A DNA stretch of 64,000 nt, taken from contig OY288257.1 in assembly GCA_958450325.1 (NCBI GenBank), forward strand, positions 12,481,873 to 12,545,872, given 5' to 3'. Of this stretch, positions 46,001 through 58,570 are shown piece by piece; positions within the stretch are counted from its first letter, which is position 1; each line of letters opens with the position of its first letter. This DNA comes from Agrostemma githago. Lineage: Eukaryota > Streptophyta > Magnoliopsida > Caryophyllales > Caryophyllaceae. The position numbers were made by a program, and so were the translations under genes. The notes below the pieces were generated by a model. It was not told the DNA's origin. It ran no database searches and was given only the letters and a program-made list of their open reading frames with translations.

Positions 46001-46912
46001 GTGCAACATATGCCGTCATCATTGCTTTATACCATGACGTCACCCTGGCCATCCTCGACATGGGGTATCGACATAATCGAGAAAATAAATCTCTCTGGTA
46101 CTGATGGGCACTGCTTTATTTTAGTAGCTATCGACTATTTCACCAAATGGGTCGAAGCTGAATCATATCGCATTCTCAACGCTAAGCATGTCGCCAAGTT
46201 TATCCAAAACAAGATAATATGCCGGTATGGGATTCCTTATGAATTTATCAGTGATCATGGGACCCATTTTCAAGCCGAGACTGCGGCCCTGCTGACCAAG
46301 TATAAAATTCAAAGGCATACGTCCTCGCCCTATCGTCCCCAAACTAATGGAGCAGTAGAGGCGGCCAATAAAACAATTGTCACCATACTCAAAAAGATGG
46401 CTGATAATTACCGGGACTGGCCCGACAAAATACCTTTTGCCCTATGGGGGTACCGGACGTCAATTCGCACCGCAACCGGGGCGACGCCGTATTACCTAAC
46501 TTACGGGATGGAGGCTGTCCAACCAGTGGAACTGGAGGTACCATCCCCCAGAATTCTCCTAGAAAGCCAGGTGCCCGAAGCTGACTGGGTTCGAGCACGG
46601 TATGACTTGTTGGTTCTACTAGACGAACGACGATCTCGTGCCCTCAATAATATCCAAATCTACCAGAAGAGGATCCAACGGGCCTTCAACAAGAGAGTAA
46701 GGCCCAGAAACATTAAAGAAGGGGATCTGGTCCTTATGTCTGTTCGAGCTTTACTAGCAGTTGACCGAAGGGGAAAATTCAAACCCAATTGGGCTGGGCC
46801 ATATCTGGTAAAGAAGATCCTGTCAGGAGGAGCAGTGATGCTGACGGACCTGGACGGGAATGAGTTCGTCAACCCGACCAACCTGGACCAGCTGAAGCGT
46901 TACTACCCTTAG
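43085..46912 (+). pseudogene. Tat element pol: RT, RNase H, archaeal-type RNase H, integrase
   Basis: A Ser-Glu dipeptide run (43267-43330), with an internal TAG near 43303, precedes reverse transcriptase (VRVCVDFRDLNKASPKDDFP about 44005; YVDDMI about 44310) and its RNase H (to about 44960). A TGA at 45013-45015 replaces a sense codon. The second RNase H typical of the Tat lineage follows (LYFDGASN about 45187; NNAAEYEA about 45296; HGDSSLV about 45375; FADAL about 45523). A frameshift near 45540 shifts into the integrase frame (45524-46912), with the HHCC region (HCHNCQ about 45975) and DDE core (WGIDII about 46062; ISDHGTHF about 46250; GAVEAANKTI about 46350). There is no chromodomain. 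In Ogre elements pro and RT are separated by an intron; a GGTAAG at 43080-43085 could be its donor. Confidence 0.92.
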
Positions 46913-47309
46913 CCCTTTCTCAATGTCATTAGCAAATTTTATCAAAATCATTTTTCAAAAAAAAAAACAAGTCAATGAGCTAGAATTACTTATTCTACTG
47001 TCGCAAACATCTTGAACCAATAGTCTTGGTGTAATTCGAGATTGCAAATTTACTAAGCCTGAACTACGTTTGGTTTGATTCTGCTAATCGCGGATACGTA
47101 GGCAGCCCCTCAAAAGGGTACAACCAATACAATCGAGAAAAGACAGGAATGGTTTAATAATAAACTTCTTTTATTAATTCAAAAAAAAGAAACCCCCGAT
47201 AAACTCGGAAAATTACAAATGTAGGAATTCCAAAAAAAAAATACAAAAAAGCACACAACAAAAATAATAATAATACTTAAATAATAATAAAATCTAAAGG
47301 ACTCGGCAT
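46913..47309. other. Spacer between integrase and the antisense gene
   Basis: Non-coding. It contains GGATACGTAGGCAGCC (about 47091), a word that recurs after integrase in plant Tat elements, and several A-runs. It probably carries the 3' UTR of the antisense gene. Confidence 0.55.
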
Positions 47310-49097
47310 TTAGGGCATCTTGCCCTTCCCCTTGTCCTTGGCCTCCTTAGCCGTCCACTGGCGACGACGCGGAGGAGAGCGTTCCCGAATCACCACGGGA
47401 ACTTCTCTAGCTCGGGCTCGTTTGTTTGAGCCCGAATCCTCTATCACCTCAATGGGCCCAAGTCGGGCCCTCACGTGCTTAGGGAGCCGGTCACGCGGAC
47501 CTAGTCGGTCCTGGGCCGCCAGCCTTGGCCCAAGGCGTCTCTCCAAATTAGTCCGGGGGCTTGGCTGCCCTCGTGTGCTGCTAGAACCGACCTCCTTAGA
47601 TCGAGTCTTAGTTTGTGACTTAAAACCCGATTCTCCTCGGACTAAAGCATCAGGAGTATCTCCCTCATCGAAGAAATCCCTGTTATCCTTCGCCGTCTCT
47701 CGGCGAACTAGTTCGAAGGCTTCATCAACCTTCAAGGCCTTGCGAGCTTCCTCGGACTCCTCCGAAGTCCACTTCTGGTAAGCCCGTGAAACCCAAGCGG
47801 ATTGGCAAGGGCTGGGAATAGTCCATGTGGGACGCGTGAACCACCTCTGCAACCATGTGTCGCACATAGCGTCCGTCAATTGGAGCGAGACGCTAATAAT
47901 GGCTTCAGTCTCAGGGATGCGCTGAGACAAACCGAACTGCCTCAAGAGACGGTCCGGGTAAATATGAACTGTCCAGTCAAGGGACAGAATCACCAGGTAG
48001 CGAGCTTGGTCTCTCTTGGCCAATCCAGTCAACTTCGAAAGGAACCACCAAGCGACGGTCCACCTAATCAAAGGACCCCCATGGAACACCAGCTCTTCAT
48101 CCCAGTAAGCTCGGTTTATTTGGTGACTCGAGCTTATCCGTCGCCTTCTGGAGCTAATCTGACTGCTCCGGTAATTGAGGACGCTCGGAGGGGACTCTAT
48201 AATCGATAGCCGCTCCGACAACCATATCTGAAAAATACACACGAGCTTCATAAGCAACAGAGTGGTCCGCTACAGCCCACTCAATCGAGTACAGCAGCTG
48301 ACTCGATCGAGTAAGCCCTCCAAAAACAGGCAGTAGCTCGTTATGAGTGTCACTCGATCGAGTGACAGGTCCACTCGATCAAGTGACTTACGGAAATCAG
48401 GATTTTCACGCAAAAAAAAAGAAAAAGAAAAAAGAAAAAAGAAAGAGATGTATACCTGTAAAAGACGGGTACGTCCCATCAGCCGTCGATTCGGGTCGAG
48501 TCGCCTAGCATCCAGACCCATGATGATTTCCCCAGTGGCTAGCCAAGCAGGGCTATGACCAGTCCTCATCTGGTCAACCACTCCAATCAGCCTGATTTGA
48601 CCCATGCATGAGTCAAGCTCCATCAACCCTTCAAAGATGTAGCAGTGTAGCATGCAAAAGGCGAATGCCCTACGCCTATAAGTAGGGGTGGCCCTCACAT
48701 CCCGGCTGTTCATGCACTTGTCAGCCAGGTCAAATAGGGAAACAGTATTTCCCCGCACCATCTGATTTGTCTCAGCATGAGACAAACCCAAGAAATCCCT
48801 CAGCCTCTTTCTCGGATCCTGGTAGAACGGAGGGGTAGCAGGCTGAACAGCAGGGCTCCAACCACCTATGGCTGCAATTTCCTCAGGAAGAGGACATATC
48901 TCTCCCCACGGGAACGCAAAGACGTGATGGGTAGTATCCCAAAACGCCAGGCAGGCGTCCAAGAAATATGAGTCAATTATCAGACGTTGGAGGGGAAATA
49001 GGCTTACGATTCCCATCTGGGTCAGCCGAACTTTTTCCTCGTCCCGAAAGTACTGGGACCAGGCAAGAAGCATGGCTGTCAAATGGCCAATACCCAT
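47310..49097 (-). CDS. Antisense plant mobile domain (PMD) gene of the Tat element
   Basis: A two-exon gene opposite to gag-pol, between integrase and the 3' LTR. Exon 1 is 49097-48456 (214 codons), the intron 48455-48228 (GT-AG, 228 bp), exon 2 48227-47310, giving 519 aa without any stop. The first ~390 residues resemble the plant mobile domain (aminotransferase-like PMD): FPWGEICPLPEEIAAIGGW, LHCYIFEGLMELDS, GPLIRWTVAWWFLSKL, DRLLRQFGLSQRIPE. The tail is basic and disordered, with a likely nuclear signal (RERSPPRRRQW) and a KDKGKGK end. A TATA box lies 94 bp upstream. Host PMD proteins (MAIL1/MAIN) act in silencing and genome stability; extra antisense ORFs are known in Tat-type elements. 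Its role here is unknown. It is far better preserved than gag-pol. Confidence 0.8.
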
Positions 49098-49190
49098 GAC
49101 AAAAATTCCTAGTTTTCTTGAAAGTCTAAAAGATTTTGAGAAAAAGAAGGAGAGTTTGAGTTGGAATGGAGAAGTTGAAGCAGGGATTCC

Positions 49191-49200
49191 TATATTTATA
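49191..49200 (-). promoter_or_regulatory. TATA box of the antisense gene
   Basis: The minus strand reads TATAAATATA, 94 bp upstream of the ATG at 49097, with a purine-poor likely leader in between. Spacing and sequence fit a plant Pol II core promoter. Confidence 0.65.
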
Positions 49201-49781
49201 ATAGGAAAACCTAACTGAAACCCACTATAACTCTAACTGCCATGCCTCCTCAGCAGACTTGGGCCCTATGCGCGCGCAGGCCTGATTTCAAACAAAGAAC
49301 TCGGAATAGAAATCAAGCCATCCCGAGCTTTCCTAAGAGTTTCTAAAATTTTCTGTGATAAAGTTCTCTTCAAAATTGTGGCATTTTTCAAAAATTCAAT
49401 ATCTTTTCTCCCCAGCGCGCGTCAGTGTTTTGCCTAGGTGTTATATACAAGTTTTTATGTGTTAGCATACAGGTACACCCCAGACTTCAGAAGCAAGTCT
49501 CCGCGAAGCTATTAAATTCCCCAGCATGAGTCAATGTTTCCCCGGAATGCTACATCCAAGATGTGATGTGTCGGCATACGGGTACACCTACACCCCCAAA
49601 AGGCAAGTTTGACTCCCCACGGAGCTACCATCATCAGGACAGGTATGACCCTCTGCTTATGGCTGGCGAGCCCTTCACGCAAGTCTACTGGACTATAAAC
49701 GACCCGACCGGAAGACTGCCAGGTCGTAATCCGCGATTGGCCTGGTAGCTACTCTGACTTTTGCCTTGTCCAAGCCTCAGT
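49201..49781. other. Upstream region of the antisense gene / pre-PPT region
   Basis: No coding sequence. On the minus strand this is the promoter-proximal region of the PMD gene. It contains two imperfect direct copies of a ~110-bp segment: GTGTTAGCATACAGGTACACC near 49460 and TGTCGGCATACGGGTACACC near 49569. Confidence 0.55.
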
Positions 49782-49795
49782 CAGAGTGGGGGCTC
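49782..49795 (+). promoter_or_regulatory. Polypurine tract of the Tat element
   Basis: CAGAGTGGGGGCTC immediately precedes the 3' LTR. Confidence 0.75.
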
Positions 49796-52413
49796 TGTAG
49801 ACACCCGCATTTTGACTGCCAAGTGTCTATGGTAGTCTTCGAAAAACACCCGATGATGATCGGACGCAAACATGGCTTAGTATACTCGAATTTGGGCTCG
49901 GACTCGATAATATCCGACATGGACTTTCAGCGGAGTAAAAATCTCACAAAACAGACCCCAAATCCAGGCCCAGCAGGTCGTTCCGAGTCAAATAAGACTA
50001 ATTTGGGCCAAAACCGACACCAAAAATAAATCCCGTCTTTTAGCGACCGGGTCAAAACCCGGTCAAAGACGAACCCGTCACGCAAATCAGCCAAATTCAC
50101 TTCTTGAAACTGGCGCCCAAATCAAAATTCAGAAAACAATCAAAGTCAACTCCTTCCTAAAATAACTCGATCCTCTTGATCCACTCGATCGAGTGGATTG
50201 ACCCACTCGGTCGAGTGGAGCGTCAAAAACCGGGTCAGACCCGTTTGCAAGGGCACTCGATCGAGTGCACTAGGGCCACTCGATCGAGTGACCCTAGGTC
50301 GTGGGTAAAATCTATAAATACCCCCCAACCCCCACTCATTTGGACAGATTTTTCCATGCACATTTGCCCTACATTTTCACCCTAACCCTCCTATACTCTC
50401 CATACTACAATCCTAGCAATACCAAGCCAAAAAACGAGCCATCGTCCCTCGAAAACCGACGAGTCATCCACACACACGCACACACACACACCATAACTTC
50501 CATACATCCTCGATACTCCGGCGTCCCGTCGCTATTTACGAGTCCATTTCCGAGGTCCTTACTAAGCATGTATGTTGAGGGTGTCGTAAACCCTATCTCT
50601 ACCTTTTTCCTACTTCGTTTTTTTATTTACATTTTCTCATTTTCATATTGTAATCGCATGTTAATCTAGTAACACTAACGCTAATACTTTCATATTCGCA
50701 TCTTTTTGTATCATCTCTTTATTCCTAACATTATTATACCGCGTATATGTATACACTAGTATTAAAGTTCGGTTTCAAATACGTTTGACTATGACGATTG
50801 CCTAAAGTCCGTCTAATCCCTTTACGAGTAATGACGGAGGTGGCACCCTTTCGAGGAGCACCGCCCCAATGTACTCAAGGGCATGATGTGATCGTGGTCG
50901 ATCATAGTTGAACGCATTTGATCCCATTTCCAAGATTAATGCGAGATCCTTTGAGGCGAAAACCGACATCACATAATCCGTTAGGATTAGTATCGATGTC
51001 GTGACGCGGAGGACCACAATCTCGTCACTAATCAAACATTTTTCAAATCCCATAATAATACATTTTCATAAATTCCGATGACGGTATTATAATCGCATGC
51101 ATACACGATTATAGCACCGGAAACCGAATTAAATTCAAATCGTGCAATATTTGTATTTAATTTGGGCCAACTATCGATTTCAACCAAAAAAAATAAAACG
51201 AGTTGTCACTCGTACAGGGACTACTCGACCGAGTACGTAGACTACTCGATCGAGTAGCACCCAAAAAACTGGGCAGTAGCTACGTTTGAAGACGCACTCG
51301 ACCGAGTCAGGCCATGACTCGATCGAGTGGGTCCTGTAGCCCAGAAAACCGAGAGCTTTAATGCAACATTCGAGCCTCGTCTTTTTACGACTTGGTCGTA
51401 GCGTGCATAATCAATCACGTAATTCTAATTTTCAAAACTCATGCATATCACGACACTTAAAAACGACTTTGATCGACGGTCTCGCACTATTAATTTTGTG
51501 TCGACGACTCTTTAGTCGTGTCCGACATGTGATTAATTTAGACTCCATTTCTCGAGGTGATAAGTCGGGACAAGGCATCGGGATTCGAGATCGGGTTAGC
51601 ACCACGCCTAGGTCTCGAACCTCCGTCCTTTGATTATTACGCAATATAATGCGTAATTGATTAAGGTTCGTCCGTCTAACTAATTCACGATCTAGTGTAC
51701 GTTTGTTATATACGGGTCTATGTCGGGTCGTGTATTTATTTATCGCTCTTCTTATTTTATTCTATTATTTCTATTGATCGTTGTATTGTGAATTCCGGGT
51801 TGTATTTCCGCCCGTGTAACTTGTACATTTTATTTACGAGCTTTATTTATTTACTTGCTTATCGCTTTATAAATGAACCTCGCATGCTAAATTACTTCGA
51901 CCATAATTAGATGCATTAAATGACTTAGCAAACCAATAATTCACATGCTTAGCCTAAAAACGCTGTTTGCATATCATTTAGTCGTTTTACTAGCGCGCAT
52001 ACACGAACACGAACGATGTCTTAGTAGAGGCCGCCATTGTGCGGGCGGGGTTGGGTGTCCTTAGTGGGCTTCCCAACACGTACCCTCACCCCTTACTCAG
52101 AACCTTGGTTTCCGGATGTCCGAAACCATTGGCGCATGAGAGTCATTTTATATACGAAAGCCGGTGTAAACGGTATCGATATAATAATGCAAAGGGACGA
52201 GCCCCATAAACTCTGAAATCGAAGTGGGCCGTACTTTGTGTATAGTCCACGACGACATAGAGTGGGCTCGAATGGTTCCGAATAACCACAAAATTCGGTG
52301 GCGACTCCATTTTGACTTAAATTTCGAACCCAAGAACAATCTTACCACGAGATTCATTCGCCTACCCAAACCCGCGCGTGGCCGCGTCGGGGTGGACCTA
52401 CGTCATGTCCACA
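49796..52413 (+). repeat. 3' LTR of the Tat/Ogre-type element
   Basis: 2618 bp, TGTAGACACC to TGTCCACA. TATA box at 50313-50320; palindrome clusters at 50180-50292 and 51226-51332. It is followed by the target duplication ATCAC (52414-52418) and the rest of the interrupted host repeat. Confidence 0.92.
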
Positions 52414-53439
52414 ATCACCTTATTATAATTTTTCGATGTGAGATTATTTTTACTTAAGTTTGTAGTCTTATTAAAAGACTTTTAAAGACTTTAAAGTTTT
52501 TTTTGATTGATATTTAAGAACGAATGATTAGTCTTATTAATAGTATAGAATTCATCCACTTATCATAATTTTTCGATGTGGGATAATTTATTTAAGTTTA
52601 TAGTCTTCCATCACCTCATCATAATTTCTCGATGTGAGATAATTTACTTAAGATTATAGTCTTAAAAACTCTTTTTAAAACTAAAAAAAATACATCCTTA
52701 CTTTTGATTATAATATAGAATTTCATCACTTCATCGTAATATTTCAATGTGAAATGATTTTAAGTTTGTAGTTTTATATATTAAAAGCTTTTTTAAGAGT
52801 TAAAAGTTTTTTTTGTCGATATTTAAAATTGAATGATTACTGTTATTTATAATATAGAATTACATCAGCCCATCATAATTTTTCGATGTGGAATAATTTA
52901 AATGTTTTTATTGGTCGATATTTATTTAAAACCGAATGATTATTCTTCTTTATAATATAAAATTTCATTTTGAGATTCAAAAGATAATTACTTAAGGTTT
53001 ATAGTCTTAGGAACTCTTTTTGAGATTCAAAAGACTTTTGATAGATATCGAAGAACGTATTATTACTCTTTATTTATAATGTAAAATCTTATCATCATAT
53101 TATAATTTGTCGATGTAGGATAATTTTAAAACTATTATACGTAATAAATTCATTACATAATGTACTGTGAAACAATAATATGAAATTTATACTCTAATGA
53201 AAGTTTTCTTACCACGAATATAATTACTTCATTTTTATAATTTATTTTACGATAATGTTTTTAAAAAATGAACTCTAAAGGTTTTTAACTAAGAATGGTT
53301 AAAACATCTCATTAATATGATAATATAGATATATATTATAATAATTAAAAGATTCTCTAATTGATTTTTTTTATTATTTATGATACTTTCCTAATTTGAG
53401 GTTTGATGAAACGGACCAATGAGATCGCTCGAAAAAAAC

Positions 53440-53598
<159 letters not shown>

Positions 53599-53696
53599 GT
53601 AGAGAGAGAGGTGGGTTCCGGTGAGGCAGGGTAACTCCTTACACCCATTGAGGCACAATCTAAACCATTAGATTAAGATGGGACATACATCCAAAT

Positions 53697-54187
53697 AAGT
53701 GTTATATACACTAAAAAAATTCATTATATACGTTATTAAACTCATTATATATACACACACTTAAGAACTCAATATATACAGTAAAAAAAATGTTATATAC
53801 ACTTAAATAAAAAAATGTTATATACACTCAAATAGTTATTATGTACACCAATTAATCAACAATGGAACATACATGAAAATAATTGTTATATACACTAAAA
53901 AAACTCATTATATACGCTATTAAACTCACTGCATATATACACTTAAGAACTCAATATATACAGTAAAATAATTGTTATATACACCCAAATAATTAATATG
54001 TACATCAGTTAATCAACAATGGAACATACATCAAAATAACTGTTATATACACTAAAAAACTCATTATATACGCTATTAAACTTACTATATATATATATAC
54101 ACTTAAGAACTAAATATATATACAGTAAAATAGTTATTGTTATATACACTCAAATGGTTACTATGTACACCAATTAATCAACATATA
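53697..54187. repeat. Tandem repeat, three copies of about 160 bp
   Basis: Three imperfect units (about 53697-53874, 53875-54029 and 54030-54187) share GTTATATACACT, CTCATTATATACGC, ACACTTAAGAACTCAATATA and ACCAATTAATCAACA. AT-rich, no coding potential. The preceding 53597-53696 (GAGAGAGGTGGGTTCCGG) looks like the edge of an unidentified transposon. Confidence 0.8.
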
Positions 54188-54364
54188 TACACTGAAATAA
54201 TTGGCATATGTACTTAATTATTTGATATAATAGAATTGTTATATACCTTAAAACAATTATTATGTACACTGAAATTGTTTTTATATACACCAATTTTATT
54301 TTAAATTCCGAATTTTTTTTTTTTTGGAAAAAAAATTTTGGGTTTTTTTTTTTCGAAAAAAAAA

Positions 54365-54366
<2 letters not shown>

Positions 54367-54426
<60 letters not shown>
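54367..54426. repeat. (TA)n microsatellite
   Basis: 60 bp of TA next to the foldback element. A second TA tract lies on its other side (54734-54778). Confidence 0.97.
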
Positions 54427-54428
<2 letters not shown>

Positions 54429-54454
54429 CACTTTTATCACTTCAAGTGTTAAGT

Positions 54455-54730
54455 CTCATATAGAGGTAAGTTCAAATAAGGTCAATAATTTTTTTAAGTT
54501 CCCAAGTTCCAGTGTTAAAGTTATACAAAAAGTGCTTAAAGCTACACGAGATGCACATTATCACTTGAAGTGATAAAATTGATATGTAACTATAACATTC
54601 AGTACTTTTATCACTTCAAGTGATAAAGTGCAACTTTATCACTTATCTCGTGTAACTTTAAGCACTTTTTCTGTAACCTTACCACTGGAACTTAGGACTT
54701 AAAAAAGTTATTGACCTTATTTGAACCTAC

Positions 54731-54737
<7 letters not shown>
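54455..54737. mobile_element. Foldback/MITE-like inverted repeat, about 280 bp
   Basis: The arms (about 54455-54570 and 54625-54737) are inverted copies of one another: ATAGAGGTAAGTTCAAATAA on the left matches the complement of the right end. The centre contains TTTATCACTTGAAGTGATAAA-type palindromes. It is flanked by TA tracts on both sides and has no ORF. The family is uncertain. Confidence 0.7.
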
Positions 54738-54778
<41 letters not shown>

Positions 54779-55003
54779 TTTTTTTTTTTTCGGAATTACT
54801 TTTTTTTCTAACGATCTTCTACTCAATTCTAACGAAACTAACGTCACTTTTCCAATTTTACCCTCTTCATAATTCACCCTAACTTGTAATTTTCTCTCTT
54901 CTTCTATTCTCTTTACCTCCGTAAATTCTTTAATCAACTGAACATTTTCGAATTCAATTATAAATTCTAATTCAATCATCAATGAAGTAATATTCCGTAT
55001 CAT

Positions 55004-56114
55004 TTTAATTAATTATTTAATTAATTGGTTTATATTTTGTTCAAGGTTTAATTAACTTTTTAAATTAGGGTTAGAGACTTAGGGTGCATTATGGGTGGAT
55101 CTAGGACATCAATCGTATATCTCGATATTGCACTGAAGTCTTGCGCCTTGCTAGTAAACAACATGGGTATATTAATTTTTTTTTTCATGTAATTTTTTTA
55201 ATTCGATTTTTTACTATCTTATTTTTCTTTATTTTATTATGTCAAATTAAACTTAATTAATTGTGTTTCGGGTGGTGGTTGTTGAATTTATGGATTTTTT
55301 TGAAAAAATCAACTTGGGTGAAATGACAAGGACAAATTGATGAAAGCTTGTTACAAAAAAACACAATTTTTTTTTGTGAGATGGGAAGAAGAGTAAAAGT
55401 TAGGGGCCAAAAGTTAAGCGGAAGGAGTTCTCTTTTTGGCCTGCCACGTGTCCGTCATAACTTCATAAATGATTTTAAGCAGATTTTTTTTATGTTTTTA
55501 TATAGATAGATACTCCCTCCGTATTTTTTTAGAGTAGGTCTCCTGAAAGACGGTCTTTCATTAACTTTACTGAGAGATCTCTCATTAACTTTACTGAGAG
55601 ACTAAAGTACAAATGAAAGTAACAGTGGTACCAAACCTAATAGAAGGAGGTACGATTAGCGTAAAAGAGTATACAAAGAGTATACAAATATAAGGAGTGT
55701 ACGCTTCTTATAAAAACAGGTACAAAACAAAGTTATCATTTAAGGGTACGAATAGATCATAGAGTGGTACTGAAGAATGGTATCTCAATAAGTTTTTGTG
55801 ATTTTTTTATATGACGTTTTGTTTTTTCGAGGAGAACCTTGACTTTAAATATATTATTAGATTTTTTTTAAAAACCACACAATCAAATTCCTTACAAAAA
55901 GAGTTTCTTAAGTATACATTTCATAGTACGAGTACTAAGTATTTTTTTTTTTAGATTGAGAGATATTGAAGAGAGAAGGTATAGATTTGTCTAACGAGAG
56001 ATTGTCCGTAATAAATCTACTCAAAAATCAATCAGTAAAATAATTTGTTAAAAATAAAGGATTTTTTTTTTGGAAGTAGATTGGCAATTTATGTTGGTAG
56101 TCGTAAAACTGTTG
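55004..56114. other. No recognisable gene; scattered MITE end
   Basis: AT-rich intergenic DNA. A Stowaway-type end (TACTCCCTCCGTATTTTTTT, 55510-55529) is present without a clear partner. The segment 55081-55170 shows a short open frame that I cannot assign. GTACGA-type words recur at 55640-55780. Confidence 0.5.
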
Positions 56115-56119
56115 AATAG

Positions 56120-58563
56120 TGTAGACACCCACATTTTAACTGCCAGGTGTCTATAGCAGCTTCCAACAAACACCCGATGATGATCGGACGCAAACGTACT
56201 TTAAATACTCAGAAACGGACTCAAAATCATTGGCATTTGGCTTGAGCTCATTATGGAGTACATATCTCACAAAACCAACCTCAAAATCAGGCCCAGTGAG
56301 TCGTTTCGAGTCAAATAAGACTAATTTGGGTCGATTCCGACACCAGGGGTAAAACCGTCTTTTAGCGACCGAGTCAAAACCCGGTCAAAGATTTTCCCGA
56401 GACACGTGAGTCAGCCGTGACACCTCACAGGATCACACGGCTGATTCATACTCCAATCCTACGAAAAATCAGCTTCACAAAATATTAAACAAATCCGTTT
56501 AAGGATAGAATTCGATCTCAAGTAGGAATTCTATCCGAAAACCGTATCAAACACCCGACCGAGTGCAAATACTCGGCCGAGTAGCCTACCAGCCAGCCGG
56601 TTCCCTTTCTTCCTTCACAAGAAAGCGGAATTCTCATTCCTCTCAAATTCCTACGTTTCCTATCCTAAACGGTAGTTCAAACTCTCCTAGCCAAGGTCGG
56701 GAACTCCCTATAAATAGGCCCTTGCACACACAATACAACACACACAAATCATCGATCAACATTGATACACATTCAGAAATATTCATAACAACAACGAATA
56801 ATTCCCATACACTCATAAGCATAAAAACTTAGCAACGAGAAACCGATATTACAAACCCGAAGGAAACCGGCCCGACACCCGACACCCTTCACACGTCCCA
56901 CCTAACCGAGCCACCATAACTCACCGACATCCACTCGACGCTCTTGTGCCCAAGCCACGTCCCGACGAGCCCCGATCCGAGTAAACAAAAGCATGTAGGT
57001 TGAGGGTGTACCAAACCCGATTTCTCCTTCTCCTTCTCTTCTCTTTCTCGTCGTTTTTTATTACGGGTCGTCGGTCCTTTTTATTACGGGTCGTTCGTCG
57101 CTTTTTATTTTATTTTCTAATATCGATATTACTAAAACTATTTTCATACATCGAACATTCTTAAAAATATGATATCAACTCTATAGTTGAATATCGTATC
57201 AAAAAGAATTATATTAAATCTCGTCGAAGCTAAGAAAATCGTTACATCTTTTTTATACAAAATACAACGATTTCAAACGCGGAGAGAATTAACATCTTTT
57301 TCGTTCAAATTCTTTTTTTACAAAACCCTTTTATAAAATTCATTCCGAATATTCGATATCGATTTCATAATCGAATATCGGATACGACGAATATCGAAAA
57401 CATAAATCGAGTATAAATTAATTCGTATTTGTACAAGATTTATCAAAATTAACAATTTTAGAACAACAACGGAACCGGGACGGACCCGCACGCGAGTCGC
57501 GCCCCTCCCAGGCGACTCGCGCACAGGCCTGAAACCCGAACCCTTTTTTTTTTTTTAGCTTTTTCGTTCGTTTTATTATTTATTCTACGAAACGATTTCT
57601 AAAATTTATATCTTTTCTAAAACTATTCGGAGTATTTGATAATGATTTCGTAGTCAATTATCGAATATAACGAATATCGAAAATATTAGATCGAGTGCAA
57701 ATTATGCGATATTTGTACGCGATTTAATAAGAGCATCGAATTTTCAAAAAACTGATTTCAAAAACAGGCCGTCACGCGACCCGCCGGCATCCCGGGCGAG
57801 CCGCGTGGCCGGCTGTCACACGACACACCCTTCCTTTTTTATTTATTTTTCGAACTTCGTTTTTTATACAAAACCGCGTCTTTTAGCAATATTTTCAGAT
57901 TTCGATCTCGTATATTTATTATATTTGCTATATTATTTTTCACAAACCAATACTAACTCGTTTGTTTATCCTTTGTAGCAAATTCATATCTTTTTTTTCG
58001 TTTGTTTTATTATACTAAAACGAATCTCACATGCTAAATTCAACTTTGACGTTAAATCTTTCATGCATTAAACCGACTTAGCAACCCATTCAATTCCTCG
58101 CATGTTTAGGAAAACAATGTTTACATATCATTCATCGTATTACTAACGCGCGTATTAAAAAATCATTCGATATCCTAGTAGAGTCCGCTAATGTGCGGGC
58201 GGGGTTGGGTGTTCTTGGTGAACTTCCCAACACGTACCCTCACCCCTTACTCAGAACCGTGGTTTCCGGATGTCCGAATCCATTGGCAACGAGAGTCATT
58301 CAATATACGATTAACCGATCAAGTCGGCATTGGTATCGAACTGCAAAGGGACGAGCCCAATAAACTCTGACATCGGAAATTGGCCGTATTTTGTATATGA
58401 CCCACTACGACATAGAGTGGGCTCGAACGGTTCCGAATAACCATAAAATTCGGTGGCGACTCCAACTTCGATTTAAATTTCAATTTACCATCTCATATGG
58501 AGATTCATTCGCCTCCCAAACCCGCGCGTGGCCGTGTCGGTGTGTACCTATGTCATGTCCACA
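56120..58563 (+). mobile_element. Solo LTR of the Tat/Ogre family, diverged variant
   Basis: 2444 bp from TGTAGACACC to TGTCCACA, flanked by the perfect duplication AATAG at 56115-56119 and 58564-58568. It shares the LTR landmarks of the full element (start, TATA box TATAAATA at 56709-56716, and the block at 58190-58270) but differs widely in the middle and carries fewer palindromes (about 56547-56585). No PBS or internal region is attached. It ends 112 bp before the start codon of the LRR gene, in the same orientation. Confidence 0.9.
56709..56716 (+). promoter_or_regulatory. TATA box of the solo LTR
   Basis: TATAAATA followed by GGCCC, in the position of the LTR promoter. It points towards the LRR gene 1.96 kb downstream, so read-through transcription is possible (inference). 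Confidence 0.65.
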
Positions 58564-58570
58564 AATAGTA

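Larger units (their letters stand above)
15338..52413 (+). mobile_element. Tat/Ogre-type Ty3/gypsy retrotransposon, full length, CACTA-interrupted
   Basis: Two LTRs of 2614 and 2618 bp (TGTAGACACC to TGTCCACA) are flanked by the 5-bp duplication ATCAC at 15333-15337 and 52414-52418. A PBS follows the 5' LTR and a polypurine tract precedes the 3' LTR. The order gag, protease, RT, RNase H, a second (archaeal-type) RNase H and integrase, without chromodomain, defines the Tat lineage (Ogre/Retand group). A CACTA element occupies 19099-40403. Without it the element is about 15.8 kb, in the usual Ogre-like size range. The sense coding region is degenerate. Confidence 0.92.

Noticed and set aside
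55081..55170. Short open frame resembling an exon
   Set aside because: No recognisable domain, no partner exons, and AT-rich surroundings; cannot be supported as a gene.
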